64,000 nt of DNA. Source: Lentisphaerales bacterium (GTDB lineage Bacteria; Verrucomicrobiota; Lentisphaeria; Lentisphaerales; Lentisphaeraceae). Below are positions 24,354 to 33,729 of this stretch, piece after piece; the stretch's first letter is position 1, and each line of letters starts with the position of its first letter. The position numbers and the translations under genes are program-made. Location of the stretch: contig JAKVBD010000009.1 of NCBI GenBank assembly GCA_022446985.1, positions 47,382 to 111,381 of the forward strand, read 5' to 3'. Below the pieces are notes generated by a model. It searched no databases. It saw nothing but the letters and a program-made list of their open reading frames with translations, and was not told the DNA's origin.

Positions 24354-26616
24354 TAAGTTACTCAAAGGGCTTAATGGGCGCTACATCTTTCTCATTTGTC
24401 TGACAGTTATTTCTTTTATAGTGCTTATTTTGCACTTGGCTCGATTACAGTTGAGTAATAGTGAAGAAGCTATTAAAGAAATTCAGGGGCAAAGTCTAAA
24501 AAGGATACGTGTACCGGCAGTTCGTGGCAGAATTGAAAGTGCCGATGGCAAAATTTTAGTCGACAATAAAGTGAGTTATGACTTAATCTTTTATGTAGAG
24601 GCATTTCGACTTGGATATATAGGAAAAAAGACCAGAACCGCAGAATACATGGAGACTTCTCTTAGAGACCTTGCGAGTTTGTTGGATTTAGAGAGTTCGG
24701 TCGGTAAAAGAGAAATATTAGATAATCTTTTATCTGAATCCAGAGCTAAAAATGTTTTGATCAAAAAATTGTCTGATGATCAGAAAAAACTTTTAGAAAA
24801 ATTTAAACTGCCGGCCTTCATCTTATTAGAAAACGATACTATTTCTTTAGATTATTCTAAAGTAACATTGCTTAGTAATATGAGCCGGCGAGAGAGGACT
24901 GCGGAGAAAATCTGTCGTGAGATTGATCGAGTTAACTCTGCTCTCGGCAGACCTCTCAAAAATCACCGAAGAAGAGTGATCATTCACCTGCGAAATGATC
25001 CTGCCTTACCTTATAGAGCCCTGGTTGATTTAAATCCCAAAGAATTAGCCCTCATTTCGGAAATGATTCCTAAATTATCGGGAACCAGCATTGAGTTAAA
25101 TACCAGAAGAACATACCCTTTTGGAGTCGAATATTCACATCTTTTAGGTACGACAAGAAAACCGGATTTTGAGCAACTGACTAAAGAAGAAAAACAATCA
25201 TTTTCATACTATGTGAAATCGCTATATGGTGTTGAGGGTTTAGAGAAGAAAATGGATCATGAGTTGACTGGTGAAGCAGGCAAAAAATTGGTTCAAGTAA
25301 ACATCTCTGGTTTTAAGCATGGTGGTGAAGCTGTCAAACACAACTTGATCAGTGATGAGGATGCCAAGCAATTTAATTACGAGCCCACAAATGGCAATAA
25401 TGTCATCTTAACTCTTGACCATGAAGCTCAAACTCTGGCTTACAAACTTTTGAATACTGTCGCAGCTCGAAATCTTGAGAAACCCTTAAAAGATGGAGAA
25501 TCGGTAAGAAGCTCATTTGTCCTTATGGATTGTCAAACAGGTGAAATTAAGGCAATGGTATCTACTCCTTCGTATGATTTAAATCGTATCCGTGAAACTG
25601 AATACTATAAATCGCTTGTCTTTCCTGAGAATATAAAATCTGTACCCTATCCTTTAAGGCAGGAGCCCATGACGAATCGTTCATTAGGAAATTATGAGCC
25701 GGGTTCAACGATAAAACCACTTATTGCGTTGGCTGGTTTAGAGCTCGCTGATCTAGATCCATATAGAGAGCTGGAGTGTGAAGGCTTTTTTGAGTTTTCA
25801 AATGGTAAGCGAATTCGTTGTGCTTCTAATTTCCATGGAGTACTAGATATGGGGGGAGCTATAGAACAGTCTTGCAATAAATATTTTATAACACTCGGAA
25901 TGGAAATGGGAGTAAATAAAGTTCAAGAGTTTTTAAAAGCTGCAGGAATTGGTCGCTACCCCATGGCTTTAAATAATTCAAAAAAACGCTTTTCCCGGGA
26001 AAGCCGAGGTTTATTGCCAGGCACTCATAAAGATTGGATATATTCAGATTTAGCGTACGCTTCTATGGGCCAGGGCAAGATTTTGGCAAGCCCGCTGCAG
26101 GTTGCAGTATTTGTTTCAGCTATTGCTAATGGCGGTAAAGTCCTGCAGCCACAATTAGTGCAAGAAATACGTGACTCTAGGAGTGATCAACTAGTCAAAA
26201 AGTTTAAGTTCCCAGTGATTGTAAATAATTTACCGGCGAAAGCAAAAAATATAGAGATAATCCAACAGTCGATGCGTCGAGTCGTCGTTGGTTTAAATGC
26301 TTCAGCGCCTAAAGCAAGAGCAACTTCGACAGGGGGCATATCATTGGCAGGTAAGACAGGTACTGCTGAAATTAAATACCGTCAGCTTGATGAAGAGGGA
26401 AAGCTTTTAAAAGATGCCAACGGAAAACTGAAACCACAAAAGAAAATAAAAAATACTTGGTTTACTGCTTTCGGGCCTTATGAAGACCCTAAATATGTGG
26501 CTATATGTTTTGTACAGGGCGGTATATATGGTGGTACTACTTGTGCACCTGTAGTGAGAGAATTCTTCGATACTTGGAGTGTAACGCGCCCAAAAAAGGC
26601 AAAAAAAGAGGAATAA
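24343..26616 (+). CDS. mrdA: penicillin-binding protein 2 (elongation transpeptidase)
   Basis: 757 residues. Class B PBP that cross-links peptidoglycan during lateral growth. N-terminal membrane helix (IFLICLTVISFIVLILHL), PBP dimer domain (RIRVPAVRGRIESADGKI), and a transpeptidase domain. Active-site motifs are SxxK at Ser455-Lys458 (PGSTIKPLIAL), SxN at 510-512 (QSCNKYF) and KTG at 671-673 (AGKTGTAE). Longer than E. coli PBP2 (633) through inserts in the dimer domain. Starts at GTG 24343. RodA is not encoded next to it. The stop codon lies within the left arm of a long inverted repeat. Confidence 0.93.
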   Translation: MQIDKLLKGLNGRYIFLICLTVISFIVLILHLARLQLSNSEEAIKEIQGQSLKRIRVPAVRGRIESADGKILVDNKVSYDLIFYVEAFRLGYIGKKTRTAEYMETSLRDLASLLDLESSVGKREILDNLLSESRAKNVLIKKLSDDQKKLLEKFKLPAFILLENDTISLDYSKVTLLSNMSRRERTAEKICREIDRVNSALGRPLKNHRRRVIIHLRNDPALPYRALVDLNPKELALISEMIPKLSGTSIELNTRRTYPFGVEYSHLLGTTRKPDFEQLTKEEKQSFSYYVKSLYGVEGLEKKMDHELTGEAGKKLVQVNISGFKHGGEAVKHNLISDEDAKQFNYEPTNGNNVILTLDHEAQTLAYKLLNTVAARNLEKPLKDGESVRSSFVLMDCQTGEIKAMVSTPSYDLNRIRETEYYKSLVFPENIKSVPYPLRQEPMTNRSLGNYEPGSTIKPLIALAGLELADLDPYRELECEGFFEFSNGKRIRCASNFHGVLDMGGAIEQSCNKYFITLGMEMGVNKVQEFLKAAGIGRYPMALNNSKKRFSRESRGLLPGTHKDWIYSDLAYASMGQGKILASPLQVAVFVSAIANGGKVLQPQLVQEIRDSRSDQLVKKFKFPVIVNNLPAKAKNIEIIQQSMRRVVVGLNASAPKARATSTGGISLAGKTGTAEIKYRQLDEEGKLLKDANGKLKPQKKIKNTWFTAFGPYEDPKYVAICFVQGGIYGGTTCAPVVREFFDTWSVTRPKKAKKEE

Positions 26617-26702
26617 GAGGGTAAACTCTCTACTCGAGAACATATTACAATAAGCCCGTGAGGACCCGACGTTGTTAGCATCCAGAGGTTTACTCTTATT
26701 CC
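26610..26702. other. long bulged inverted repeat, possible structured RNA
   Basis: GGAATAAGAG-gg-TAAAC-t-CTCT on the left pairs with AGAG-GTTTA-CTCTTATTCC on the right: about 19 pairs enclosing about 52 bases. It overlaps the PBP2 stop codon and lies between convergent genes. There is no T tract, so it is not a standard terminator. Family unknown. Confidence 0.6.
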
Positions 26703-26763
26703 AGCCTTACAATCGCCTCAAATAAGCTTTATTTCAAGATCTATTATCTGAAATTTATCTGAA

Positions 26764-27474
26764 TTATCTGTTTACGGCCCAATCGTTATCCTGGCTGAAT
26801 TTCATATGGGAGACATGGCCATCACCAAATAAGCTGTTATAGCCTTGACCATGGTGGACTCCGACCCAGCGTGAGGCTCCAGTTGGGGGGCTATTAACCA
26901 TACCGTGATCTGTTCGACTAAAGTAGTTGATCCCACTATGAGTATTAGCGATATCGGCTATAACATCCATGACGTGAAATTTTTCAGAAGGTCTTGTTAC
27001 TTTTCCTAAAGGAATGGGAGTGACAGAATCATAACCCCAGCCATGAGCTGTGGCTTTACCCGTTATATCTGCTCCGGCCCAATTGCCCTGCTTTATGATG
27101 TTCATTATATAAGACGCCTCGGTGTAGATATTACCAGTTTGAGGGTCATGTCCATCTGGATCGAACATTTGTTCTGGTGTCATGGAAGGACATTTAAAAG
27201 TCTGTTCCCGAATATCTAAGCGACTGATCATATAGTTTATAAAGTGGTTAACATAGCCATCGTCAGTCTCTCCAAAGCTAGCTGGCATGCTCATGCCGTT
27301 ATTATTATCGGAGTACATGACTTTACCATAGCCGATACTTTTAAGGTTATTAATACAGATTGTTTGATAGATTTTGTTTCTTGACTTAACCAATGCAGGT
27401 AGCGTCAGAGTCATAATGATGGAAATTGCTATCATAACCACCATTAACTCCATGAGAGTAAATGCCCTTTTCAT
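26764..27474 (-). CDS. prepilin-type N-terminal methylation-domain protein (H-x9-DG type)
   Basis: About 236 residues. The N-terminus is a type IV prepilin-like signal (KRAFTLMELMVVMIAISIIM) with Glu at +5 and Ala, not Gly, before Phe. The C-terminal HHGQGYNSLFGDGHVSHMKF fits the H-x9-DG motif common in Lentisphaerota and Planctomycetes proteins, which occur in large families per genome. Such proteins are thought to be pseudopilins exported by a type II/IV-like system; the role of this one is unknown. The second of two adjacent ATGs is preferred (AAGG 6 bases upstream). Monocistronic. Confidence 0.88.
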   Translation of the reverse strand: MKRAFTLMELMVVMIAISIIMTLTLPALVKSRNKIYQTICINNLKSIGYGKVMYSDNNNGMSMPASFGETDDGYVNHFINYMISRLDIREQTFKCPSMTPEQMFDPDGHDPQTGNIYTEASYIMNIIKQGNWAGADITGKATAHGWGYDSVTPIPLGKVTRPSEKFHVMDVIADIANTHSGINYFSRTDHGMVNSPPTGASRWVGVHHGQGYNSLFGDGHVSHMKFSQDNDWAVNR

Positions 27475-27591
27475 CATTGCCCTTACGATAAAAATGTATG
27501 TTAAATGTTGCCCTGTGTATGAGTATACTAAATGCTGTGGGGAAATGAAGTACTCAGTTTGGATAAATGTTTAAACTCGCTACATTGAAAG

Positions 27592-28353
27592 ATGTTTAAT
27601 AACTTTACAGATCAGCAAGATGCGGGGACAAGCCGTTACTTTTTCCCATTACTTAGCTTTGGTTTTATTGTCCTTTATTTCGCAGGCATGTCCAAATGCA
27701 CAAGGTTTCTCTTACCAGAAGGAGCTCAAACTCTTACAGACTTTGCTATATTTGGTGGTGTCGCTTTAAATGCGATATTATTCTCGATTATTTATGGCGT
27801 TTTTTTAACAAAAATGCCTTTTCGTTGGTCTGAAAAACAACCTCTTAAGTATAAGTTTGTAGCAGTCATTTATGGTTGGTTGACATCTATTGCAGTGTCT
27901 ATGCTCTTTGCCTTGGTTTTTTACCTAGTCGGCTACAAGCCTGAATTACAGGAAGTCGCTAAAAAAATAGCAAATATAAGTTCAGAATACATTTACTTGG
28001 TTTTATTGGGCCCAGCTTTATTTGTTCCTCTTGTAGAAGAAATAGTATTTCGTGGCTTTCTTTATCGCTCAATCGTCGCTTTTGCAGAACCGGATGAATT
28101 AAATACACAAATTGCCAGCGATAGGAAAAAGCTCTGGACGATCAAGGTTATAGCGATGATTACTTCCTCGGTTATTTTTGCTTTAGCTCATATGGAAGTT
28201 CATGTTATGCCGCAGTTGTTTCTTTTAGGGATGATTTTTAACTACGCCTATGAGAAGACAGGTTCTATAAGTGTGGCAACAACTCTTCATATTTTGAATA
28301 ATTTTATTGGTATTGCAGGGCTTTTGATCAACGGGGAGCCACTCGCCTCATAA
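27592..28353 (+). CDS. CPBP-family intramembrane metalloprotease
   Basis: 253 residues with about six to seven membrane helices and the CPBP (Abi/Rce1-like) signature: EEIVFRGFLYR (Glu-Glu and Arg), IFALAHMEVHV and TLHILNN supplying the His ligands. Related proteins include CAAX prenyl proteases and bacteriocin-immunity proteins. The substrate is unknown. Its last bases overlap the convergent cNMP-binding gene by six. Confidence 0.88.
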   Translation: MFNNFTDQQDAGTSRYFFPLLSFGFIVLYFAGMSKCTRFLLPEGAQTLTDFAIFGGVALNAILFSIIYGVFLTKMPFRWSEKQPLKYKFVAVIYGWLTSIAVSMLFALVFYLVGYKPELQEVAKKIANISSEYIYLVLLGPALFVPLVEEIVFRGFLYRSIVAFAEPDELNTQIASDRKKLWTIKVIAMITSSVIFALAHMEVHVMPQLFLLGMIFNYAYEKTGSISVATTLHILNNFIGIAGLLINGEPLAS

Positions 28354-28809
28354 CAAGTCTTCGGGTTCGACTCGACCCGGATTCATAATTCTTTTAACCA
28401 GCTTGTCGATTAGTTTATCTTTGATCTTTTCTCTGAGTTCTATTTCCAGATTTTCCAGCATGTCACTCGTGACTCTGAGTGCAAAGGACTTTTCATTTGT
28501 AAATATGTGTCGGGTTCGAAGCCTGTTACTCAAGAAGGATATCTCTCCAAAGAATTCACCTGAGTCAAGAGTCGCAATGGCTTTAGGATCATCATCTTTA
28601 CAGACCCTGACACTGCCATTGAGCAGGATGTAAAAGCAATTATCAGTAGCACCCTGACGGATAATTCTTTCATTCTTATCAAAGAAAACTATGTGGCTGT
28701 AGAGGCTTGCGACTTTAGGGATTTCAAATCTCGAAAAATCTCGAAACAAGTCGATTTTTTCCAGTAAATCTTTACGCTTATCCCAGTCATCAAACTTTAT
28801 ACTTTTCAT
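28348..28809 (-). CDS. cyclic-nucleotide-binding domain protein
   Basis: About 153 residues made of one CAP-type beta-barrel domain: ERIIRQGATDNCFYILLNGS, LDSGEFFGEISFLSNRLRTR (phosphate-binding cassette), and a C-terminal helix. No DNA-binding or enzymatic domain, so probably a stand-alone sensor or regulatory subunit. The second ATG at 28809 is preferred, with AGAGG 5 bases upstream. Confidence 0.85.
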   Translation of the reverse strand: MKSIKFDDWDKRKDLLEKIDLFRDFSRFEIPKVASLYSHIVFFDKNERIIRQGATDNCFYILLNGSVRVCKDDDPKAIATLDSGEFFGEISFLSNRLRTRHIFTNEKSFALRVTSDMLENLEIELREKIKDKLIDKLVKRIMNPGRVEPEDLL

Positions 28810-28887
28810 CATTACCTCTCACTACTGTATTTATTATACTTTGCTCTTTAGAGTGAAAGCAATAAAACAACCTAAAAGCAGCTAAGT

Positions 28888-28915
28888 TTGGCAGATCAGT
28901 GGTAAGAATTATATC
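28888..28915 (+). promoter_or_regulatory. probable promoter of the tryptophan-catabolism pair
   Basis: TTGGCA (28888-28893), 16-base spacer, TATATC (28910-28915); 32 bases before the dioxygenase ATG. Confidence 0.45.
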
Positions 28916-28947
28916 ATAGTACTAAAGCAAATTTATTGAGGTCAGAC

Positions 28948-29997
28948 ATGATACGTAAAAGAGAATCTCTTTACTATGGCGATTATTTAAAGATTGATGA
29001 TCTGACTTCATTGCAGGTGACGGAAAGTTCTAAAGTCGGTAATGACGCTCACGATGAAACTTTATTTATAATTGTTCATCAAGTGTATGAACTGTGGTTT
29101 AAGCAGATTCTCCACGAAATTAATTCCATTTGTGCTTATTTAAGTACTGACAAACTTAAAGACCAGGATTTAGCAGTTTGTAATGATCGCTTAAAGCGGA
29201 TTGTTGAAATTCAGCATATTTTACTGCAGCAATTACAGGTTATGGAAACCATGAAGCCTATGGACTTTCTAGAGTTTCGCGACCTTTTGACGCCAGCTTC
29301 TGGCTTTCAAAGCGTTCAATTTAGACAAGTAGAATTGCTGCTGGGTTTTAAGTTAGACTCATCAATGAAAGGACCAGTTCTGGGTCGTCTATCAGAAAAC
29401 GATCAAAAAATTATTACAGAGACCAGCAACAAAACTTCATTATTTGACCTTGTTGAGAAGTGGTTGATACGCATGCCATATTGCCACAATTCGCAATATG
29501 ACTTTTGGCAGGAGTACTCGAAGTCTGTTCAGAAAATGTTGGCCAAGGACAAACAAATTATCAGTGACAATCACTTATTGAGTGCAGAAGAGATAAAGTT
29601 TGAATTGAGTAATTTGACGCTGACATCACAGAGTTTCGAGGTCTTATTTGACAGCGAAAAATATGAAAGTCAGTCAAAACGTCGATTAGGGCAAAATGCT
29701 ATGCTAAACGCTTTATTTATTTTTATTTATCGCGAACAACCAAAGTTAGCTCAAGCGTTTAATTTCTTGAATAGTCTGATTGAGTTGGATGCTAATTTTA
29801 CGACCTGGCGTCATCGCCACGCTCTTATGGCGCATAGAATGCTCGGCAGCAAAATAGGAACTGGAGGTTCCTCAGGGCATGAGTACTTAAAGCGCAGTGC
29901 AGAGAAGCGGCAGATATTTACTGATCTATATGACATTTCGTCTTTTCTAATTCCTCGTTCATGCTTGCCTGAGTTTCCAGAGACTTTGGAAAATTAA
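28948..29997 (+). CDS. kynA: tryptophan 2,3-dioxygenase
   Basis: About 349 residues. Haem enzyme opening the indole ring of L-Trp to N-formylkynurenine. Family motifs: YGDYLKIDDLTSLQ, HDETLFIIVHQVYELWFKQI, LEFRDLLTPASGFQSVQFRQ, WRHRHALMAHRMLG (proximal haem His) and GTGGSSGHEYL. ATG 28948 has GAGG 6 bases before; an in-frame TTG at 28936 is less likely. It is followed after 3 bases by the kynureninase-like gene, so the two act on one pathway. A formamidase gene is not present in the window. Confidence 0.95.
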   Translation: MIRKRESLYYGDYLKIDDLTSLQVTESSKVGNDAHDETLFIIVHQVYELWFKQILHEINSICAYLSTDKLKDQDLAVCNDRLKRIVEIQHILLQQLQVMETMKPMDFLEFRDLLTPASGFQSVQFRQVELLLGFKLDSSMKGPVLGRLSENDQKIITETSNKTSLFDLVEKWLIRMPYCHNSQYDFWQEYSKSVQKMLAKDKQIISDNHLLSAEEIKFELSNLTLTSQSFEVLFDSEKYESQSKRRLGQNAMLNALFIFIYREQPKLAQAFNFLNSLIELDANFTTWRHRHALMAHRMLGSKIGTGGSSGHEYLKRSAEKRQIFTDLYDISSFLIPRSCLPEFPETLEN

Positions 29998-30000
29998 ATA

Positions 30001-31161
30001 ATGTATATGCATCTCTATAGCCGGTTTTTAAAAGAAAATGAGGGAGTTCATTTTGCTCCACACAGCCACCACTATTGGCCGGATGTCACAAGGCAGGCAA
30101 TGCTTGATTATTGGGATGACTCAAGTCGTTTAGTAGATCAAAAGTGGGAATATTTTTTCAGTGAGAAAATACCTGAGGCTCAAAAGCTGATTGCCAATGA
30201 ACTTAAACTTTCAGATCCTGAATCTTTGGTTTTTGCGCCCAATACACATGAGTTACTCTACCGTTTAGTATCTTCTTTTTATTCAAAAAATCCTGTAAAG
30301 ATTCTTTGTTCGGATAGCGAGTTTCATAGTTTTAAACGTCAAAGTTATCGGTGGCAAGAAGTGGGAATGGTAGAGCTGACTGAAGTAAGCTGTGAACCTT
30401 TCGAGACTTTTGAACAGCGGTTTATTGAGAGCGCTCAAGAAGAAAACTATGAGCTGATATTTTGCAGCCAAGTATTCTTTGATTCGGGAAAGGTTATTAG
30501 TAATTTAAATTCTTTTATAGATACCTTAGCTCAATCAAAAACAACGATAGTTATAGATGGATATCATGCCTTCATGGCTTTACCAACAGACCTGAGTCCT
30601 ATAGAAGATAAAACTTTTTACCTGGCGGGATCCTACAAATATGCACAGGGAGGTGAGGGCGCCTGTTTCATGCATGTACCAAAAAACAGCCAATTAAGGC
30701 CGGTAAATACTGGTTGGTTTGCAGACTTTACACATATCGAAGACTCTCTTCAAAAAGTAAGCTTTGCTCCCAAAGCCCAGGCCTTTGCGGGGGCGACTAC
30801 AGATATGTCAGCAATTTATCGTTTGTCCGCAAGCTTAAGTTTATTTAAATCTTTAGGAATGTCAGCAATCGATATTCACGACTATGTGGTGAATCTGCAA
30901 AAACAATTTCTTGATGAAATGGATCGGTATCCCAATAAATATATCAATCGCCAGACATTGCTAAATAGTGAAGAACCACGCGGCCATTTCTTGGTTTTTG
31001 AACAAGAAAGTGCGGTTACCGCTTCAAAACTTCAAAAGTATTTGTCTTCGAAGAAATTATTTACAGATTGCCGCGGTCCCTCGATTCGCTTTGGGTTTGC
31101 TCTTTACCATGACCCACAAGATTATGACTTATCTGTATTCAACAATATTCAGTTAGGATAG
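30001..31161 (+). CDS. PLP-dependent class V aminotransferase-fold enzyme, kynureninase-like
   Basis: 386 residues. The PLP site is visible as IDGYHAF (Asp186, His189) and GSYKYAQGGEGACF (Lys213 for the Schiff base). Substrate-side residues HFAPHSHHYWPDV lie near the N-terminus. Kynureninase cleaves kynurenine to anthranilate and alanine. The link to tryptophan dioxygenase (3-base gap) makes this the likely activity, but the sequence is somewhat shorter than, and divergent from, canonical KynU; a related lyase or aminotransferase cannot be excluded. The 3' end overlaps the convergent transporter gene by nine bases. Confidence 0.75.
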   Translation: MYMHLYSRFLKENEGVHFAPHSHHYWPDVTRQAMLDYWDDSSRLVDQKWEYFFSEKIPEAQKLIANELKLSDPESLVFAPNTHELLYRLVSSFYSKNPVKILCSDSEFHSFKRQSYRWQEVGMVELTEVSCEPFETFEQRFIESAQEENYELIFCSQVFFDSGKVISNLNSFIDTLAQSKTTIVIDGYHAFMALPTDLSPIEDKTFYLAGSYKYAQGGEGACFMHVPKNSQLRPVNTGWFADFTHIEDSLQKVSFAPKAQAFAGATTDMSAIYRLSASLSLFKSLGMSAIDIHDYVVNLQKQFLDEMDRYPNKYINRQTLLNSEEPRGHFLVFEQESAVTASKLQKYLSSKKLFTDCRGPSIRFGFALYHDPQDYDLSVFNNIQLG

Positions 31162-33729
31162 ATATACAACGCCGGCATTGTACAGAGCATGTAGTAGCAT
31201 CGCGATCCACAATTTGCCGCTTCGCCAGTAAACATAAGCACATGCAAGTCCAAGACAAAACACTGGCGGGAAACTTGTAAGTGGATGAACGACTGCAAAT
31301 ACCAAAGAGCCAATCAGTAAAGCGTGAGAAACTTTCAAGTGTTTCATGAGAGCGACCAATAATAACCTCCGGAAAAGAAACTCTTCGAATAAGGGCGCAA
31401 AACCTACGGCGAGTAAATAGAGCCAAAATTTATGGCCGAAGTTCATTTTTGGAAATAAGTCAGGGAAAGCCTGCTGCATATACCCTGTATAAATGTGTGC
31501 GAGATAAACGAGGATAACTGCACTGACTATTGAAAACGCCAATGCTTGGAAAACTGTATACCTGCCACATTTAGCTTTAGGAATCTTGTGTAGCTTTTTA
31601 TTTCTGTACCAGAAAAGAGAAAGGATCGTAACTACCCACGACGCTACTCCATAACAGATCGCCATATCCTGAAATTGTAGAGTTTTTGATTTATTTGCCA
31701 TCATGATAAACATGAAAACAAGAGATTGAAGACCGAAAAAGAGCAGACACCAAAGCATTGAGTTTTTAAAAGTTAATTCAGCCGGGGCAACATAATCGGG
31801 GTCTAGATAATAAGGAATACTGCGCTTATGCTCAATCCACATTGCCATAGCCAATATTCCAAAAAGAACCGGTGATACAAACTGGGCGCCAGGTGTGCCG
31901 GCAATAGCTGATTGAATGTACATGGAGGCAATAATCATGAAAAGGTAAACCAACGATGCTTTGGCTTTCACTGCCGTGCTATGTGGGTTAGGTGGGTAAG
32001 CTGCAAATGATATGGTAACTGCTATATAGCAAAGACTTGGGATGCCTAATAATAGTGCTATGACTCTGGATATTTCGAAATTATCAGGGGTGTAGATATA
32101 AAGGACACTTAAGATGGCTATGGCGAAGACGAAAACTACCTTCATCCAGAATTGAATTCTGTTCTTCAGAGCTTCAGTAATTGATCTTGGAGAACAAAAA
32201 AGTAACCAGAGATTGGGGCCTTCGAAAGCTGCAAGATTCACCAATGAGCCTAAAATGATAAACGAGCAGGCCCCAAAAATCATTCCGAGAGCCGCGTTGT
32301 TACTCATAGCTTCGCCATCGTCAACAATCATAATACTATAAAAAATAAATAAGACGATGGGTGAAAATAATGTTGAAATTAAGTAGTTCCTATCGCGTAA
32401 TAAACGCAGCGCTGCAGGGTTGAGGAGTTTTCTTTTTTCCACGGTTTTTCTGCTGGTTGTCATATCTTGAGGTTCGGTTGGCAGACCACCTTTACTGTAA
32501 AATGATATGAAAGAAATCGCCATGGTCGGGAATACAAGAGCAATAGCCAATCCCAGAAAAATAGAAGAGTAACTTCCGGCAAAGATCCCATAAAATATTA
32601 GGTTGGGTGGAAGGAAGCGTCCTAAATTTTGTTCACTAAGAGGTTTTAGAAATTCGAATGCCATGGGAAGCCTCGAAGCCAGTAGGAGAATACAGAAAAG
32701 AGCATACCCCGGAATCTGCATGAATGAGCAAAGGCGTCTTAGCCATCTTTGAGAATTATAACGGCCCAGAAATTGATAACAGATCTGCAGTGAGGCTAAG
32801 CAAGTAGCAAAGCAGACGGCTACCGGCAAAGCGCGCAGTAATGACTGCGAAAAAGTATAGCCAAGAGCCATAAAACATGCCGTCACCGCTGGCGCGCAAA
32901 CGATATAGGCAAAGACATTTAGAAAGGCGCGTTGTAGAAGCGGCATAAGAAAGAGAACTTTAGTTGAAATGGGAAAGTGAGCAAGATACTTGAGGTCTTC
33001 TTCAGGTGCTTGCATCATGGGGTTTTTATTGCCAATGCCCTCCAGGAATGTTAAGGCTCCCAGAGTAATAAGAAAAAATACCCCCATCCACTTTAGAAAT
33101 GTATCAATCTGGTAAGAGTTGAAAGAAATCTTCCGTCGGAAAATATGATTTTTTATCTCTGTGAAGTCTTTTGGCCCATAGTCTATGAAATGTTGCAGAG
33201 TTTTTTTAGCGATAGCTTCATGTTCTTCAAATGAAATTCCTGGAATGGTTTCCGTTACAATTAAAAAATTTAAATACTCATAGACAGAGTCAAATTCCAT
33301 TTCTTCTCTTTCACCGCCAGTCCATACTTCATGAGAAGTAGTTCCCTGTGTGTGGAGAAAAGATTTTCTTTGTTTTTTAACTTCTTGATCAGATAAAGAA
33401 TCCGCGCTGTTTTGTATTTTTCTCTCTATTCTTTCGAACTCATAATGAACTACACCTGGAACATGTAAAAATTCTAAATTTGGATTCTTGTCGGGGATTT
33501 GTTTGTTCAGGACTTTGAGTGCTTCTTGTGAACTTGTGAATGAAACAAAAGAGTAAAGAAAGATCATTAAGATTGGCATGAATATGCCAGAACGCCATTT
33601 GCTGACTTTTCCCTGACGTTTACTTTTCTTCTTACTGCTGAATAAAAAACCGAGACTGTTGGCTTTAATGCACAGTTGTCGACGCATCCATATGTAGATA
33701 AACCGGAGTGGACTCGGAGGCTTATGCAT
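31153..33729 (-). CDS. ABC-2-type permease fused to a CPBP intramembrane protease domain
   Basis: 858 residues. A first membrane helix (FMPILMIFLYSFVSFTSS) and an outside charged domain (about 60-220) are followed by some 12-14 helices in an ABC-2 exporter arrangement. The last ~200 residues are a CPBP domain with FEEFLFRRLLLVAL, GSLVFAVVHPLTSFP and LHALYNAGVVYL. The start shares a base with the upstream ATPase stop (TAATG), so the two form one exporter. The fusion suggests export and proteolysis of the same substrate, or NatB-like Na+ extrusion. Substrate unknown. Confidence 0.85.
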   Translation of the reverse strand: MHKPPSPLRFIYIWMRRQLCIKANSLGFLFSSKKKSKRQGKVSKWRSGIFMPILMIFLYSFVSFTSSQEALKVLNKQIPDKNPNLEFLHVPGVVHYEFERIERKIQNSADSLSDQEVKKQRKSFLHTQGTTSHEVWTGGEREEMEFDSVYEYLNFLIVTETIPGISFEEHEAIAKKTLQHFIDYGPKDFTEIKNHIFRRKISFNSYQIDTFLKWMGVFFLITLGALTFLEGIGNKNPMMQAPEEDLKYLAHFPISTKVLFLMPLLQRAFLNVFAYIVCAPAVTACFMALGYTFSQSLLRALPVAVCFATCLASLQICYQFLGRYNSQRWLRRLCSFMQIPGYALFCILLLASRLPMAFEFLKPLSEQNLGRFLPPNLIFYGIFAGSYSSIFLGLAIALVFPTMAISFISFYSKGGLPTEPQDMTTSRKTVEKRKLLNPAALRLLRDRNYLISTLFSPIVLFIFYSIMIVDDGEAMSNNAALGMIFGACSFIILGSLVNLAAFEGPNLWLLFCSPRSITEALKNRIQFWMKVVFVFAIAILSVLYIYTPDNFEISRVIALLLGIPSLCYIAVTISFAAYPPNPHSTAVKAKASLVYLFMIIASMYIQSAIAGTPGAQFVSPVLFGILAMAMWIEHKRSIPYYLDPDYVAPAELTFKNSMLWCLLFFGLQSLVFMFIMMANKSKTLQFQDMAICYGVASWVVTILSLFWYRNKKLHKIPKAKCGRYTVFQALAFSIVSAVILVYLAHIYTGYMQQAFPDLFPKMNFGHKFWLYLLAVGFAPLFEEFLFRRLLLVALMKHLKVSHALLIGSLVFAVVHPLTSFPPVFCLGLACAYVYWRSGKLWIAMLLHALYNAGVVYLS

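Noticed and set aside
32401..33000. Two separate genes (permease and protease) instead of a fusion
   Set aside because: The frame is continuous from 33729 to 31153 without an internal stop or a ribosome site before the CPBP part.
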